From assembly GCA_900473745.1 (NCBI GenBank), contig UCMW01000007.1, positions 124,001-188,000 on the forward strand: 64,000 nt of DNA. The letters run 5' to 3'. Under the pieces are notes generated by a model, which was not told the DNA's origin, did no database searches, and saw only the letters and a program-made list of their open reading frames with translations. Source of the DNA: Hyphomicrobiales bacterium. Its GTDB lineage: Bacteria > Pseudomonadota > Alphaproteobacteria > Rhizobiales > Rhizobiaceae. Below, piece by piece: positions 26,603 through 35,650 of the stretch; the stretch's first letter is position 1, and every line of letters begins with the position of its first letter. Both the position numbers and the translations under genes were made by a program.

Positions 26603-26775
26603 TCGCCCCGTCCGGGCTTGTCATGAAACTATCCGAAGGTTCGGCTACTGTTGATCAAAATTATCAAATGTTTTCAATGGGTGAGAATCCAGACTAATGT
26701 GTCGCTCTAAATTCTTGCTTTCCGAGCATCACCGCGCTGCAAGACCGAACTGCGGAACCACCGCTTCCATGCACC

Positions 26776-27528
26776 TCACCGGTCTAGCCGGATTCCACAT
26801 TTGTCTCTGACGCTGACACCATCGACGACATTGTCTCGCACTCTGACGTGATAATCGTAGGCACTGCCTTGCGTGACGAGAATGTAGCGATCGGGATCGT
26901 CACCGGTGGGCGATGGTCCGAGCGTGGCTTTCACTTCTCCGCTCGATGAGCCGCTCCAGGTCCAAACACCGCTCGCTGTCGCCCCCGATTGCGCAGTCAG
27001 TTCCAGCGTTCCGGCAAATGCCGTGGAACGACACGTGACCGTACCGATCCACGTACCTTTGAGATTGTTTGCCGTGCCAGCAGGAGGAGGAGCCTGCGTC
27101 GGAGGCACCGAATTCGGCGCGCTGTCCGACACTAACTGCTCCATTTTCGCCAAACGCTCTTCGATGGTTTTTACGACATCCATGTCGCCTGCAGCCAGAG
27201 CCAGCCCGGAAAGCGCAGGCTCTCCGCGCGGACCGCGTTCACCCTGCTCTCCCCGATCACCTTTTTCACCTTTCTCGCCCGGATCACCCTTTTCACCCTT
27301 GTCGCCCTTCGGCCCCTGTAGGCCGGACGCTACGGTGGATTGTGACTTCTGCAGTATGTCCTGCAGCTGAATGATCTGGCCCTTCAGCTGTGCGACTTCG
27401 CTCTTCGACGCATCCATCTCGTGCCGCAAGTCGCTGACATACTGTCCACCGATGAACATGGGCGTTCCGACAGCGATGATCGCCCCAAATCCCACGAGGT
27501 ACTTCATCGCCGTCGACGTCTCAGTCAT
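26776..27528 (-). CDS. membrane-anchored collagen-like protein
   Basis: A 250-residue protein. A membrane segment lies at about 9-30 (YLVGFGAIIAVGTPMFIGG), followed by a coiled coil to residue 66, then 12 uninterrupted Gly-X-Y triplets at 69-104 (GPKGDKGEKGDPGEKG...), rich in GEK/GDK/GDR as in stable bacterial collagens. A Pro-rich linker and a C-terminal beta domain with one Cys pair (VTCRST ... DKCGIR) complete it. Predicted topology is N-in with the trimeric collagen stalk outside the membrane. GGGGGAT precedes the ATG. It lies downstream of the giant repeat gene on the same strand but after a terminator, so it has its own promoter. Function unknown; a surface or periplasmic spacer is likely. 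Confidence 0.8.
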   Translation of the reverse strand: MTETSTAMKYLVGFGAIIAVGTPMFIGGQYVSDLRHEMDASKSEVAQLKGQIIQLQDILQKSQSTVASGLQGPKGDKGEKGDPGEKGEKGDRGEQGERGPRGEPALSGLALAAGDMDVVKTIEERLAKMEQLVSDSAPNSVPPTQAPPPAGTANNLKGTWIGTVTCRSTAFAGTLELTAQSGATASGVWTWSGSSSGEVKATLGPSPTGDDPDRYILVTQGSAYDYHVRVRDNVVDGVSVRDKCGIRLDR

Positions 27529-27676
27529 CGATCCCCCGCATTCAGTTCAAAAAGCCGCCAGATCCCCACAATCCTCCATACTGCCGCGAGAACCGAATTT
27601 GTCGAGACCTCTCCCAAAAATGACCGGCTGCTGACGAAAGTGCATTCGACTGCCCCGAGAGCGGCAGAATACGAAA

Positions 27677-27700
27677 AACCCCGCCTCGAAAGGCGGGGTT
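27677..27700 (-). terminator. terminator of the giant repeat gene
   Basis: A perfect 10-bp stem AACCCCGCCT / AGGCGGGGTT with a CGAA loop, 47 bases past the giant gene's stop. Read on the reverse strand it is followed by a T-run, so it is a strong intrinsic terminator. Confidence 0.85.
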
Positions 27701-27747
27701 CTTGTTTCGCTATACTGCCTGAGAGAGGCGCAGATCGCGCCTCCGTA

Positions 27748-30700
27748 TTAGATGGCCTGGTAAGCGGCGACGATGGCTTCGACCTGGGCGGAATTCATCG
27801 CCTGGATCTGGGCGGTGGTGATCGCCTGGATCTGCTCGCTGGTCAGGTCGCCGATGTCATCGGTCGACAGGCCGGCGATCGCAGCCGTGTTGATGGCAGC
27901 GATATCGGCGGTGGAGAACTCGAGCAGGTCCTCGCTCGAGAGCGAGCTGATCGCTGCCGAGTTGAGCGCCGCGACCTGGGTCGAGGTGAGAGCCTCGATC
28001 TGGTCGGTCGTCATGGCGACCAGCTGGTCGGTGGTGAGAGCCCCGATGACCCGCGATCCGAGGGCCGCGACCTGATCCGTCGAGAAGGACACGAGGCCGT
28101 CGGTCGACAGGCTCTGCGCCTGGGCAGATGTCAGGGCCGCGATCTGGGCGGTGGACAGCCCGTCGATCTGTGCGGAGCTCAGCGCTTCGACCTGTGCCGT
28201 TGTCAGTGCGGCCATCTGGGTCGACGAGAGACCTGCAAGCTGCGCCGAGGTGAGCTCGGCGAAGTTGTCAGTCGAAAGCGCCGCGATCGTTCTGGTGCTC
28301 AACACACCGAGTTCGGCCGAGGAGAAGGTCGCCATGTCTTCGGTTTCAAGGCCGGAGATGGCTGCCGTGCTCAGCGCTGCGAGCTGTGCACTCGACAGGA
28401 CCCCGATCTGATCGGAACCCAGTGCCGTCACCTGATCCGAAGTCAGGCTTGCAAAGACCCGCGTCCCAAGGGCTGCGATCTGGTCGGTCGAGAACGAAGC
28501 GAGGTTCGCGGTCGACATGGCCGCGATCTGGGCGCTGGTCAGTGCGCTGACCTGCAGCGTGTCCAGGCCGTCGATATCCGCCGTGGTCAACACTTCGATC
28601 TGTGCCGTGGTGACTGCGGCAACCTGTGCCGTGGTCAGGCCGGCGAGCTGGGTCGAGTCGAGAGCCGCGAAGTTCTCGGTCGACATGGCTGCCAAAGCCC
28701 GGGAATTGAGGGCTGCGACATCCGTCGGCGCGAAGGTCGCGACGTCTTCCGTTGCAAGTCCTGCAATGCCCGCCGAGCTGATCGATGCGATCTGCGCCGT
28801 CGAGAGATAGTCGAACTGAGCAGAAGTCAGCGCGGCAATCTTGTCGGAGGTGAGGGTCGCGATACCGGCCGTTGCGATGCCCGGCAGCTGCAGCGAAGTC
28901 AGTGCTGCAAGGCTTTCGGTCGTCAGAGAAGCAATCTGCGTCGACTTGAGCGCTGACAACTGAGCAGAACTCAGACCGACCACCGTGGTGCTGTCGAGCG
29001 TCGCGACCTGGGCAGTCGTCAGCGCGGCGACCTGGGCGGTCGTCAGGCCGGCAAGCTGGGCCGAGTCGAGGGCAGCGAAGTTTTCGGTGCTGAGGGCTGC
29101 GAGCGTACGGGTCTGGAGAACCGCAAGCTCGGCAGAGTCGAGCGTGGCGAGGTCTTCAGTCGCGATACCGGCCACCGCTGCCGAGCTCAGCTGCGAGAGC
29201 TGCGCCGTGGAGAGTGCGGCGAACTGTGCCGTATCGAGCGCGCCGATCTGGCCCGAGGTCAGCGAAGCAACCGCGCGACTGGAGATGGCAGCGATCTGGT
29301 CGGTATCGAGGCCGGCGACGGCATCCGTCGTCAGGCCGCTGATGGCAGCGGACGAAATCACCGCGATCTCGGCAGTCGAGAAGGTGGCAACATCGGCGGA
29401 CGACAGGGCGGCAAGGTCGGCGGAGCTCAGCGCCGCGATCTGGCCGGAGGTCAGGGCAAGGACCTGATCGGTGCTCAGCGCGTCCAGCTGGCCGGAGGTG
29501 AGAGCCCCCACGGCGCGGGAGTTGAGGGCTGCCACCTGGTCAGTCGAGAGCGAGGCGATGTTCTCGGTCGACAGCGCCAGGATCTGCGATGAGCTGAGCG
29601 TCGCAGCCTGGGCTGTCGTCAGTCCGTCGATCTGGGTCGAACCGAGTGCGCCGAGCTGTGCCGTCGTCAGCGATGCGACCTGCGAGGTCGTCATGCCGGA
29701 GAGCTGCAGGCTGTTGAGCGACGCGATGTTGTCGGTCGAGAGCGCTGCAATGGCCCGCGAGTTCATCACTGCGAGATCCGTCGATTCCAGCCCGTCGAGA
29801 TCTTCCGTCGTCAGACCCGCAACCGCAGCGCTCGAGAGTGCGGCGAGCTGTGTGGTCGTCAGGACACCGATCTGGGTAGAGCTGAGCGCGGCGACCGCGT
29901 CAGAACCAAGAGCGGAGACGGCGCGGCTGTTGATCGAGGCCACCTGGTCGGTGGAGAGCGAAGCCAGTGCATCCGTGGTGAGCGAGCGGATCTGCGAGCT
30001 CGACAGCATGGCAACGAGAGCGGTCGTCAGGCCATCGAGCTGGTCGCTGATCAGCGTGGCGACCTGTGCGGTGGTCAGCGAGGCGAGCTGGCTGGTCGTC
30101 AGGCCCGAGAGTTGGGTCGAGTCGAGGGATGCGACATTGTCGGTGGACAGAGCCGCGATGGCACGAGAGCTGAGGGCCGCGAGATCCGTCGAGGCGAAGA
30201 CATCGAGATCGTCGGTCCCAAGGCCTGCCACTGCAGCGCTGGAGAGCGCGGCAAGCTGGCTGGTCGAGAGCACGCCGATCTGGTCGGTCGACAGTGCCGC
30301 CACCTGACCGGAGCCGAGGGCGCCGATTGCGCGGCTGTTGAGTGCCACAACCTGATCGGTGGAGAGCGAGGCCAGCGCATCCGTGGTGAGCGCGTTGACC
30401 TGCGTGCTGGAGAGCAAGGCGACGAGTGCTGTCGCGAGGCCATCGAGCTGGGCGCTGTCGAGAATGCCGATCTGTGCGGTGGTCAGGGCCGCGACCTGGC
30501 CGGAGGTCAGGCCGGAGATCTGTGCGGAGTCGAGCAGAGCGACATTGTCGGTGGAAAGCGCGCCGATGGCGCGGCTGCTGAGCACCGCGATCTCGGTGGA
30601 GGTCAGCGTGCCGATGGCAGCCGTGTTGAGGCCACGAACAGCAGCCGAGGTCAGCAACGCCAGCTGAGCAGTCGAAAGGGCGTCGAACTGGGCCGAGGTC

Positions 30701-32883
30701 AGGACATTCAACTGATCCGACTTCAGCGAGCCAATGGCGCGGGTGCTGATCGAAGCCAGCTGATCCGTGCTGAGCGATGAGACGGCATCGGTCGTCAGCG
30801 CGGCGAGCTGGGTAGACGAGAGCGAGCCGATCTGCGCCGAGGTGAACCCGTCCAGCTGGTCGCTGTCCAGCGAGCCGATAATGGCGGTGGACAGGGCTGC
30901 GAGCTGGGCCGAAGTCAGGCCGACGAGCTGGGTCGAGGTAAGTGTCGCGAACTTGTCGCTGGAAAGAGCGGCGAGCGAGCGGGACTGAAGGACAGAAAGA
31001 TCGACGGAGTCGAAAGTTGCAAGGTCCTCGGTCGCCAGTGCGCCGGCGGCCGTGGAGCTGAGTGCACCGATCTGGGCTGTCGAGAGGGCGCCGACCTGTG
31101 CGGAGGTCATTGCGGCAACCTGGGTGCTGTCGAGAGCAGCGATGGCGCGAGAGTTGATCGCGGCAATCAGGTCTGTCGACAGTTCGCCGATGACGGCCGA
31201 GGTGATGCCGCGGATGGCAGCAGAGCTCAGCGTGGCGAATTCAGCGGTAGAGAAGGTGCCGAGATCAGCCGAAGACAAGGCAGCGAGGTCGCTGGATGTC
31301 AGAGCCGCGATCTGCGCGGAAGACAGGGCCTGGATCTGATCGGTGCTCATGGCATCGAGTTGCGCGGTCGTCAGAGCGGCGACGGCACGGCTGCTGAGGG
31401 CGGCGACCTGATCGGTCGAGAGCGAGGCGACATTGTCGCTGCCGAGCGCGACAACCTGAGCGGAGCTGAGCGCCGCAACCTGTGCCGTGCTGAGTCCGTC
31501 GATCTGGGCGCTGTCGAGGACGGCCATCTGAGCCGTGGTCAGCGCACCGATCTGGATGCCCGACAGGGCCGTCAGCTGGTCGGAGGTCAGGACCGCGACA
31601 TTGTCTGTCGAAAGCGCAGCAAGCGAGCGCGAGTTGAGCGAAGCCAGTTCCGTCGACGAGAAGGTCGCAACGTCCGCAGTTTCGAGGCCCTTGATGGCAG
31701 CAGAGCTGATCGCCGAGAGCTGCAGCGTCGAGAAGGCGGCGACCTGGTCTGTGCTGAGGGCCGCGACCTTGGCGGATGTCAGCACCGCGATGACACGGGT
31801 GTTGAGGCCAGCGATCTGTTCGGTCGAGAGCGATGCCAGCGTGTCGGAGGTTAGCGCGTTCATCTGCGTGCTGGTCAGGCCGGCAAGCTGCGCCGTCGTC
31901 AGGCCGTCTGCCTGAGCAGAGCTCAGAACTGCGATCTGGGCGGTGGTGAGCGAGCCGATCTTGGCGGCAGTCAGGCCGGTTAGCTGGGTCGAGTCGAGCG
32001 ACGCGAAGGCATCGGTCGTCAAGGCTGCCAGCGAGCGGGAAGCCAGAGCAGCGACGCCTTCGGAGGAGAGCGTGTCGATGTCGTCGGTGCCGAGACCCTT
32101 GACGGCGGCGGAGCTGAGGGCCGCGAGCTGACCGGTGGAGAGGACGTCGACCTGTGCGGTCGTGAGCGCCGAAACCTGGGTCGAGGACAGAACCGCGACG
32201 GCGCGGCTGTTCAGCGCGACGACCTGGTCGGTGGAGAAGGAAGCGAGATTGTCGGTCGACAGGGCCGTCATCTGGCGCGAGGTGAGCGCCGAGATCTGGC
32301 CCGATGTCAGGCCGTCGATCTGGGCCGACGTCAGGTTGGCGATGACGGCGGTCGAGAGCGATGCGATCTGCGCCGTCGTCAGGCCCGAGATCTGGTCACT
32401 GTCGAGGGCTGCGAAGCTGGCGCTCGACAGGCCGGCGAGAGCCCGCGTGCTCAGCACCGAGAGTTCCGCAGAGGTCAGCGTCGCGATGTCTTCTGATTCG
32501 AGGCCGGCAAGTGCCAGGCTTCCGAGAGATGTGAGCTGGGCGGTCGAAAGCGCGTCGAACTGCTCCGAGGTCAGGGCGGTCACCTGCGCGGAGGAGAGAG
32601 CGCCGAGGACGCGGCTGCTGAGCCCGACGATCTTGGCGCTGTCGATGACGGCGAGCTGGTCGACCGTCAGGCCGCGAACGGCGACGCTCGAGAGCGCGCC
32701 GAGCTGGCTGGAATTGAGGCCATCGAAGTCGTCGGTCTGGAGGGCTCCGACCTGGTTCGAGGAAAGCGCCGCGACCTGAGAGGTGCTCAGCGCGGCAACG
32801 TCATCGCTCGTGAAGTTGGCGATCGTCGCAGTGGACAGCGCCTTGATCTGGTTGATGCTCAAAGAAGAGATAATCGAAGTCAT
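27748..32883 (-). CDS. giant Ser/Thr-rich octapeptide-repeat protein
   Basis: The start at 32883 (MTSIISSLSINQIKALSTAT) has GAAGG 10 bases upstream; an upstream ATG at 32922 is less likely. The 1711-residue product consists almost wholly of about 213 octads of consensus L-[ST]-[ST]-x-[QDE]-[ILV]-x-[AGS], kept in perfect register from end to end. Marker octads such as LDSTQLSG recur ten times, and the spacing between them is 17 octads seven times and 27 octads twice. I see no Cys, His or Trp. There is no classical signal peptide, so export by a type I or other route is possible but unshown. The [ST]-x-x-[QDE] step resembles a helix cap, suggesting a regular solenoid. A divergent operon encodes a TPR O-glycosyltransferase, a plausible modifier of its Ser/Thr residues. 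Confidence 0.85.
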   Translation of the reverse strand: MTSIISSLSINQIKALSTATIANFTSDDVAALSTSQVAALSSNQVGALQTDDFDGLNSSQLGALSSVAVRGLTVDQLAVIDSAKIVGLSSRVLGALSSAQVTALTSEQFDALSTAQLTSLGSLALAGLESEDIATLTSAELSVLSTRALAGLSSASFAALDSDQISGLTTAQIASLSTAVIANLTSAQIDGLTSGQISALTSRQMTALSTDNLASFSTDQVVALNSRAVAVLSSTQVSALTTAQVDVLSTGQLAALSSAAVKGLGTDDIDTLSSEGVAALASRSLAALTTDAFASLDSTQLTGLTAAKIGSLTTAQIAVLSSAQADGLTTAQLAGLTSTQMNALTSDTLASLSTEQIAGLNTRVIAVLTSAKVAALSTDQVAAFSTLQLSAISSAAIKGLETADVATFSSTELASLNSRSLAALSTDNVAVLTSDQLTALSGIQIGALTTAQMAVLDSAQIDGLSTAQVAALSSAQVVALGSDNVASLSTDQVAALSSRAVAALTTAQLDAMSTDQIQALSSAQIAALTSSDLAALSSADLGTFSTAEFATLSSAAIRGITSAVIGELSTDLIAAINSRAIAALDSTQVAAMTSAQVGALSTAQIGALSSTAAGALATEDLATFDSVDLSVLQSRSLAALSSDKFATLTSTQLVGLTSAQLAALSTAIIGSLDSDQLDGFTSAQIGSLSSTQLAALTTDAVSSLSTDQLASISTRAIGSLKSDQLNVLTSAQFDALSTAQLALLTSAAVRGLNTAAIGTLTSTEIAVLSSRAIGALSTDNVALLDSAQISGLTSGQVAALTTAQIGILDSAQLDGLATALVALLSSTQVNALTTDALASLSTDQVVALNSRAIGALGSGQVAALSTDQIGVLSTSQLAALSSAAVAGLGTDDLDVFASTDLAALSSRAIAALSTDNVASLDSTQLSGLTTSQLASLTTAQVATLISDQLDGLTTALVAMLSSSQIRSLTTDALASLSTDQVASINSRAVSALGSDAVAALSSTQIGVLTTTQLAALSSAAVAGLTTEDLDGLESTDLAVMNSRAIAALSTDNIASLNSLQLSGMTTSQVASLTTAQLGALGSTQIDGLTTAQAATLSSSQILALSTENIASLSTDQVAALNSRAVGALTSGQLDALSTDQVLALTSGQIAALSSADLAALSSADVATFSTAEIAVISSAAISGLTTDAVAGLDTDQIAAISSRAVASLTSGQIGALDTAQFAALSTAQLSQLSSAAVAGIATEDLATLDSAELAVLQTRTLAALSTENFAALDSAQLAGLTTAQVAALTTAQVATLDSTTVVGLSSAQLSALKSTQIASLTTESLAALTSLQLPGIATAGIATLTSDKIAALTSAQFDYLSTAQIASISSAGIAGLATEDVATFAPTDVAALNSRALAAMSTENFAALDSTQLAGLTTAQVAAVTTAQIEVLTTADIDGLDTLQVSALTSAQIAAMSTANLASFSTDQIAALGTRVFASLTSDQVTALGSDQIGVLSSAQLAALSTAAISGLETEDMATFSSAELGVLSTRTIAALSTDNFAELTSAQLAGLSSTQMAALTTAQVEALSSAQIDGLSTAQIAALTSAQAQSLSTDGLVSFSTDQVAALGSRVIGALTTDQLVAMTTDQIEALTSTQVAALNSAAISSLSSEDLLEFSTADIAAINTAAIAGLSTDDIGDLTSEQIQAITTAQIQAMNSAQVEAIVAAYQAI
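27760..32860 (-). repeat. 24-bp coding repeat array organised in 408- and 648-bp super-repeats
   Basis: The DNA of the giant gene is a tandem array of diverged 24-base units. Super-repeats of 408 bases (17 units) occur seven times between marker octads, and two of 648 bases (27 units) have exactly ten extra units. Copies differ at many bases, so the array is old or selected for divergence. Confidence 0.8.
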
Positions 32884-33481
32884 TTGACGCGCGCCTTCAA
32901 CGTTTGCGGTTGGCCGTTGCATTCCTTGCCACCGATCGGGGGGAGCACGCGGGGTGCCTCACCGTCACGACCTCGGGAGCATCCTGCACCCTGAGTGGCT
33001 GCTATCCGTGCAAAGGCGACCACCTGGCTACGCCTTCGAACGGTGTCCTTTCGGACGAAAGTCTTTGCTGGAACATGGCTCGACCGAGCCTGGCGTTGGA
33101 TTGGGCATCATGCAGCAGAGCTGATCTCTGCTTCCCACACCTTGAGAGGTTCGCGTCCCGATCCGGACACGGACCTTGCCCCATCGCACCGCAAGAAAAC
33201 GGATGTGATGGAGCGAGTCTTACCCGAATGATTAGGGCTCACACTCTAATTTTCTATTAACAGACCACCCCGGAACTCACTGGTCTATTCTTGGTAGTGA
33301 GTTACGTCACGCCTGCATTTCCTAAAATGCTATCGCCAACTCGAGTTGATTTGGCAAGTCTCAAGATTGCGTCCCGGCGCGACACGCAAGCCCAAAGCAA
33401 GCTAGGCCGACTAGGTGTTCCTTAGACGCCGCTGCGCGGGAACGAAACCTGGCCTACTGGCCGCCAACAGATGTGATCTCG
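32884..33481. promoter_or_regulatory. divergent intergenic region between the giant gene and the glycosylation operon
   Basis: About 600 bases with no supported gene. It must hold promoters for both directions. A perfect 8-bp inverted repeat, AACTCACT at 33274-33281 and AGTGAGTT at 33296-33303, is the clearest candidate operator; it is 180 bases before the glycosyltransferase start. The part nearest the giant gene (32890-33200) is unremarkable GC-rich DNA and could serve as a long untranslated leader. Confidence 0.5.
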
Positions 33482-35527
33482 ATGGTGATACATACCGCAT
33501 TCGCCCAGGAGCAGAACGCACAGCTTTCAGCCGCAACGGACAAGGCCAGACTCCAGAAGCTTTCCCTGCTCGAAGTCCTGCAGCTCGCCGAGCAATGGGG
33601 CAATGCCGGACAGGCAGCGCTTGCCGCCGAACTCTACAAGACCTGGACGGCTTTCAACGACCAGAGCCCGCTGCTCCACCTCGCCTTCTTCAATTATTCC
33701 GTCATCCTGAAGCAGCTCGGAGATACGGCCGGCGCGGTCAATGCCTTGAAGGCCGCGCTGAAGGCGCAGCCGATGATGGGTCAGGCGCATATCAATCTCG
33801 GCCGGACCTATGAGGATTGCGGCCTGGGCGCACAGGCCATTCAACAGTGGCGCAGCTATGTCGATCAGACGGCGGAGATCACGCCGGACAAATCCGTCCA
33901 CCGCCTTATGGCACTCCAGCACATCGGCCGCGTCATGGAAGGTGCCGGTCTCCTGGAGGATGCCGAGACTGCGCTGTGGCAGGCCATCGAGCTGAGGCCC
34001 GACAAGCCGGAGGCAGGTCAGCACTGGATTTCGGTACGCCAGCACCAGTGCAAGTGGCCGGTCGTCCAGGGCTCGGAATTCGTCACGAAACGCCATATGC
34101 TCGATTCGATCTCGCCGCTTCCGCTGGCCTGCTATGCCGACGATCCCCTCTTCCAGATGGCCAAGGCCTATCGCTACTACAAGATGCTCGCGGGCCGTCC
34201 CGAACCTCAGCATCTCAACAAGCCGGAACCGCGCAAGAAGACCGGCACAGGCCAGCGTCTGCGGATCGGTTATGTCTCCTCCGACCTCCGCGACCACGCC
34301 GTTGGTTTCGCGCTGAGCGAAGTGCTGGAACTGCACGACAAGTCTTCGGTCGAGGTTTACGCCTACTACATCGGCGAGGCCCGCACCAACGACGCGACCC
34401 AGACCCGCATGAAAGCCGTGATCGACGTCTGGCGTGACATCACGACCATGTCGGACCTCGATGCGGCGAAACTGATCAAGGCCGACGAGATCGACGTGCT
34501 GATCGACGTCAACGGCTATACAAAGCTCGCCCGCACCAAGATCTTCTCATACCGCCCTGCTCCGATCATCGTGAATTTCTGCGGTTATCCCGGCACCATG
34601 GCGAGCCCGGTTCACCAGTACATCATTGCAGACGAGCAGATCATTCCGCCCGGCAACGAGATCTACTACACGGAGAAGGTCCTCCACATCCCCTGCAACC
34701 AGCCCGTCGACCGCAAGCGCGTCATCGGCCCGCGCCCCACCCGCACGGAAGTCGGCCTGCCCGAGGACGCCTTCGTCTTTGCCTGCTTCAACGGCATGCA
34801 GAAGATCACGGGACCCGTCTTCACCCGCTGGATGGCCATTCTGACCGCAACACCCGGAAGCGTGCTCTGGCTGCTCGGGGGATCGGACGCCGTCAACCAG
34901 CGCCTACGCGACCTGGCGAAATCTGTGGGTGTCGATCCCGCGCGCATCTACTTCGCCTCCAAGGTGCCGAACCCGAACCATCTGGCGCGCATCGCGATCG
35001 CCGATCTCTTCCTCGACACCTTCCCCTATGGCGCCCATTCCACAGCCTCTGATGCGCTGACCATGGGCCTTCCCGTCCTGACCATTCCCGGCAAGAGCTT
35101 CGCCTCTCGCTTCTGCAGCAGCATCGTGAAATCAGCCGGCATTCCGGAGCTGATCTGTGCAACCCCGGACGACTACGTCAGGAATGCCATTGCGTTTGCC
35201 AAGGACAAGGCGAGCCTCGCCCGGATTCGGGAAACCCTTCAGGCCCAGCGCGACACCTGTGCGCTGCGCGACATCCCGCGCCTCGTGCGCCGCCTGGAAG
35301 AGCTCTACTGGCAGATGCAGGGCGAACGCGAGCGCGGCGAAACACCGGTCCCGGATCTCTCGAACATGGAAATGTACTACGAGATCGGCGCGGAGGTCAT
35401 GCTGGCCGAGGTCGAATTCGAGGGCGAGGCCGCGTATCGCAAGCGCTACAGCGACCGGATCGGCAACTGGCACGATTTCCATCCGGTGCCGACCGACACA
35501 CGCCTCTGGTCGGCGAACCGGAGCTAG
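33482..35527 (+). CDS. TPR-containing GT41 O-linked glycosyltransferase (OGT/SPINDLY type)
   Basis: A 681-residue protein from the ATG at 33482 (an upstream GTG at 33473 is possible). Residues 1-200 are TPR-like helices (QAHINLGRTYEDCGLGAQAI; ALWQAIELRPDKPEAG). The catalytic part begins RIGYVSSDLRDHAVGFALSE, with the conserved His of the GT41 family, and continues with INVNGYTK-like, NFCGYPGTMASP and a C-lobe FLDTFPYGAHSTASDALTMGLPVLT that binds UDP-sugar. Such enzymes add GlcNAc or other sugars to Ser/Thr of proteins; in Caulobacter the related FlmG modifies flagellin. First gene of the operon, divergent from the Ser/Thr-rich giant protein. Confidence 0.88.
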   Translation: MVIHTAFAQEQNAQLSAATDKARLQKLSLLEVLQLAEQWGNAGQAALAAELYKTWTAFNDQSPLLHLAFFNYSVILKQLGDTAGAVNALKAALKAQPMMGQAHINLGRTYEDCGLGAQAIQQWRSYVDQTAEITPDKSVHRLMALQHIGRVMEGAGLLEDAETALWQAIELRPDKPEAGQHWISVRQHQCKWPVVQGSEFVTKRHMLDSISPLPLACYADDPLFQMAKAYRYYKMLAGRPEPQHLNKPEPRKKTGTGQRLRIGYVSSDLRDHAVGFALSEVLELHDKSSVEVYAYYIGEARTNDATQTRMKAVIDVWRDITTMSDLDAAKLIKADEIDVLIDVNGYTKLARTKIFSYRPAPIIVNFCGYPGTMASPVHQYIIADEQIIPPGNEIYYTEKVLHIPCNQPVDRKRVIGPRPTRTEVGLPEDAFVFACFNGMQKITGPVFTRWMAILTATPGSVLWLLGGSDAVNQRLRDLAKSVGVDPARIYFASKVPNPNHLARIAIADLFLDTFPYGAHSTASDALTMGLPVLTIPGKSFASRFCSSIVKSAGIPELICATPDDYVRNAIAFAKDKASLARIRETLQAQRDTCALRDIPRLVRRLEELYWQMQGERERGETPVPDLSNMEMYYEIGAEVMLAEVEFEGEAAYRKRYSDRIGNWHDFHPVPTDTRLWSANRS

Positions 35528-35650
35528 ATATTGTGATACGGCCGTCGACCGCGTGACACGGGGCGCGTCCGGAGATCCGGGCGCCGCCGCAACGAACCAA
35601 AATGTTTTTTCGCCAGTCCAGAGGGCTGCGCTTCGAGGGGTAAGGGACAC

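Noticed and set aside
27421-32779. Long forward-strand open frames opposite the giant gene (for example 511, 278 and 222 codons)
   Set aside because: The 24-base periodicity keeps all frames open on both strands. The products have biased composition, and none has a good ribosome site; only the reverse frame has the clean octad pattern, start and terminator.
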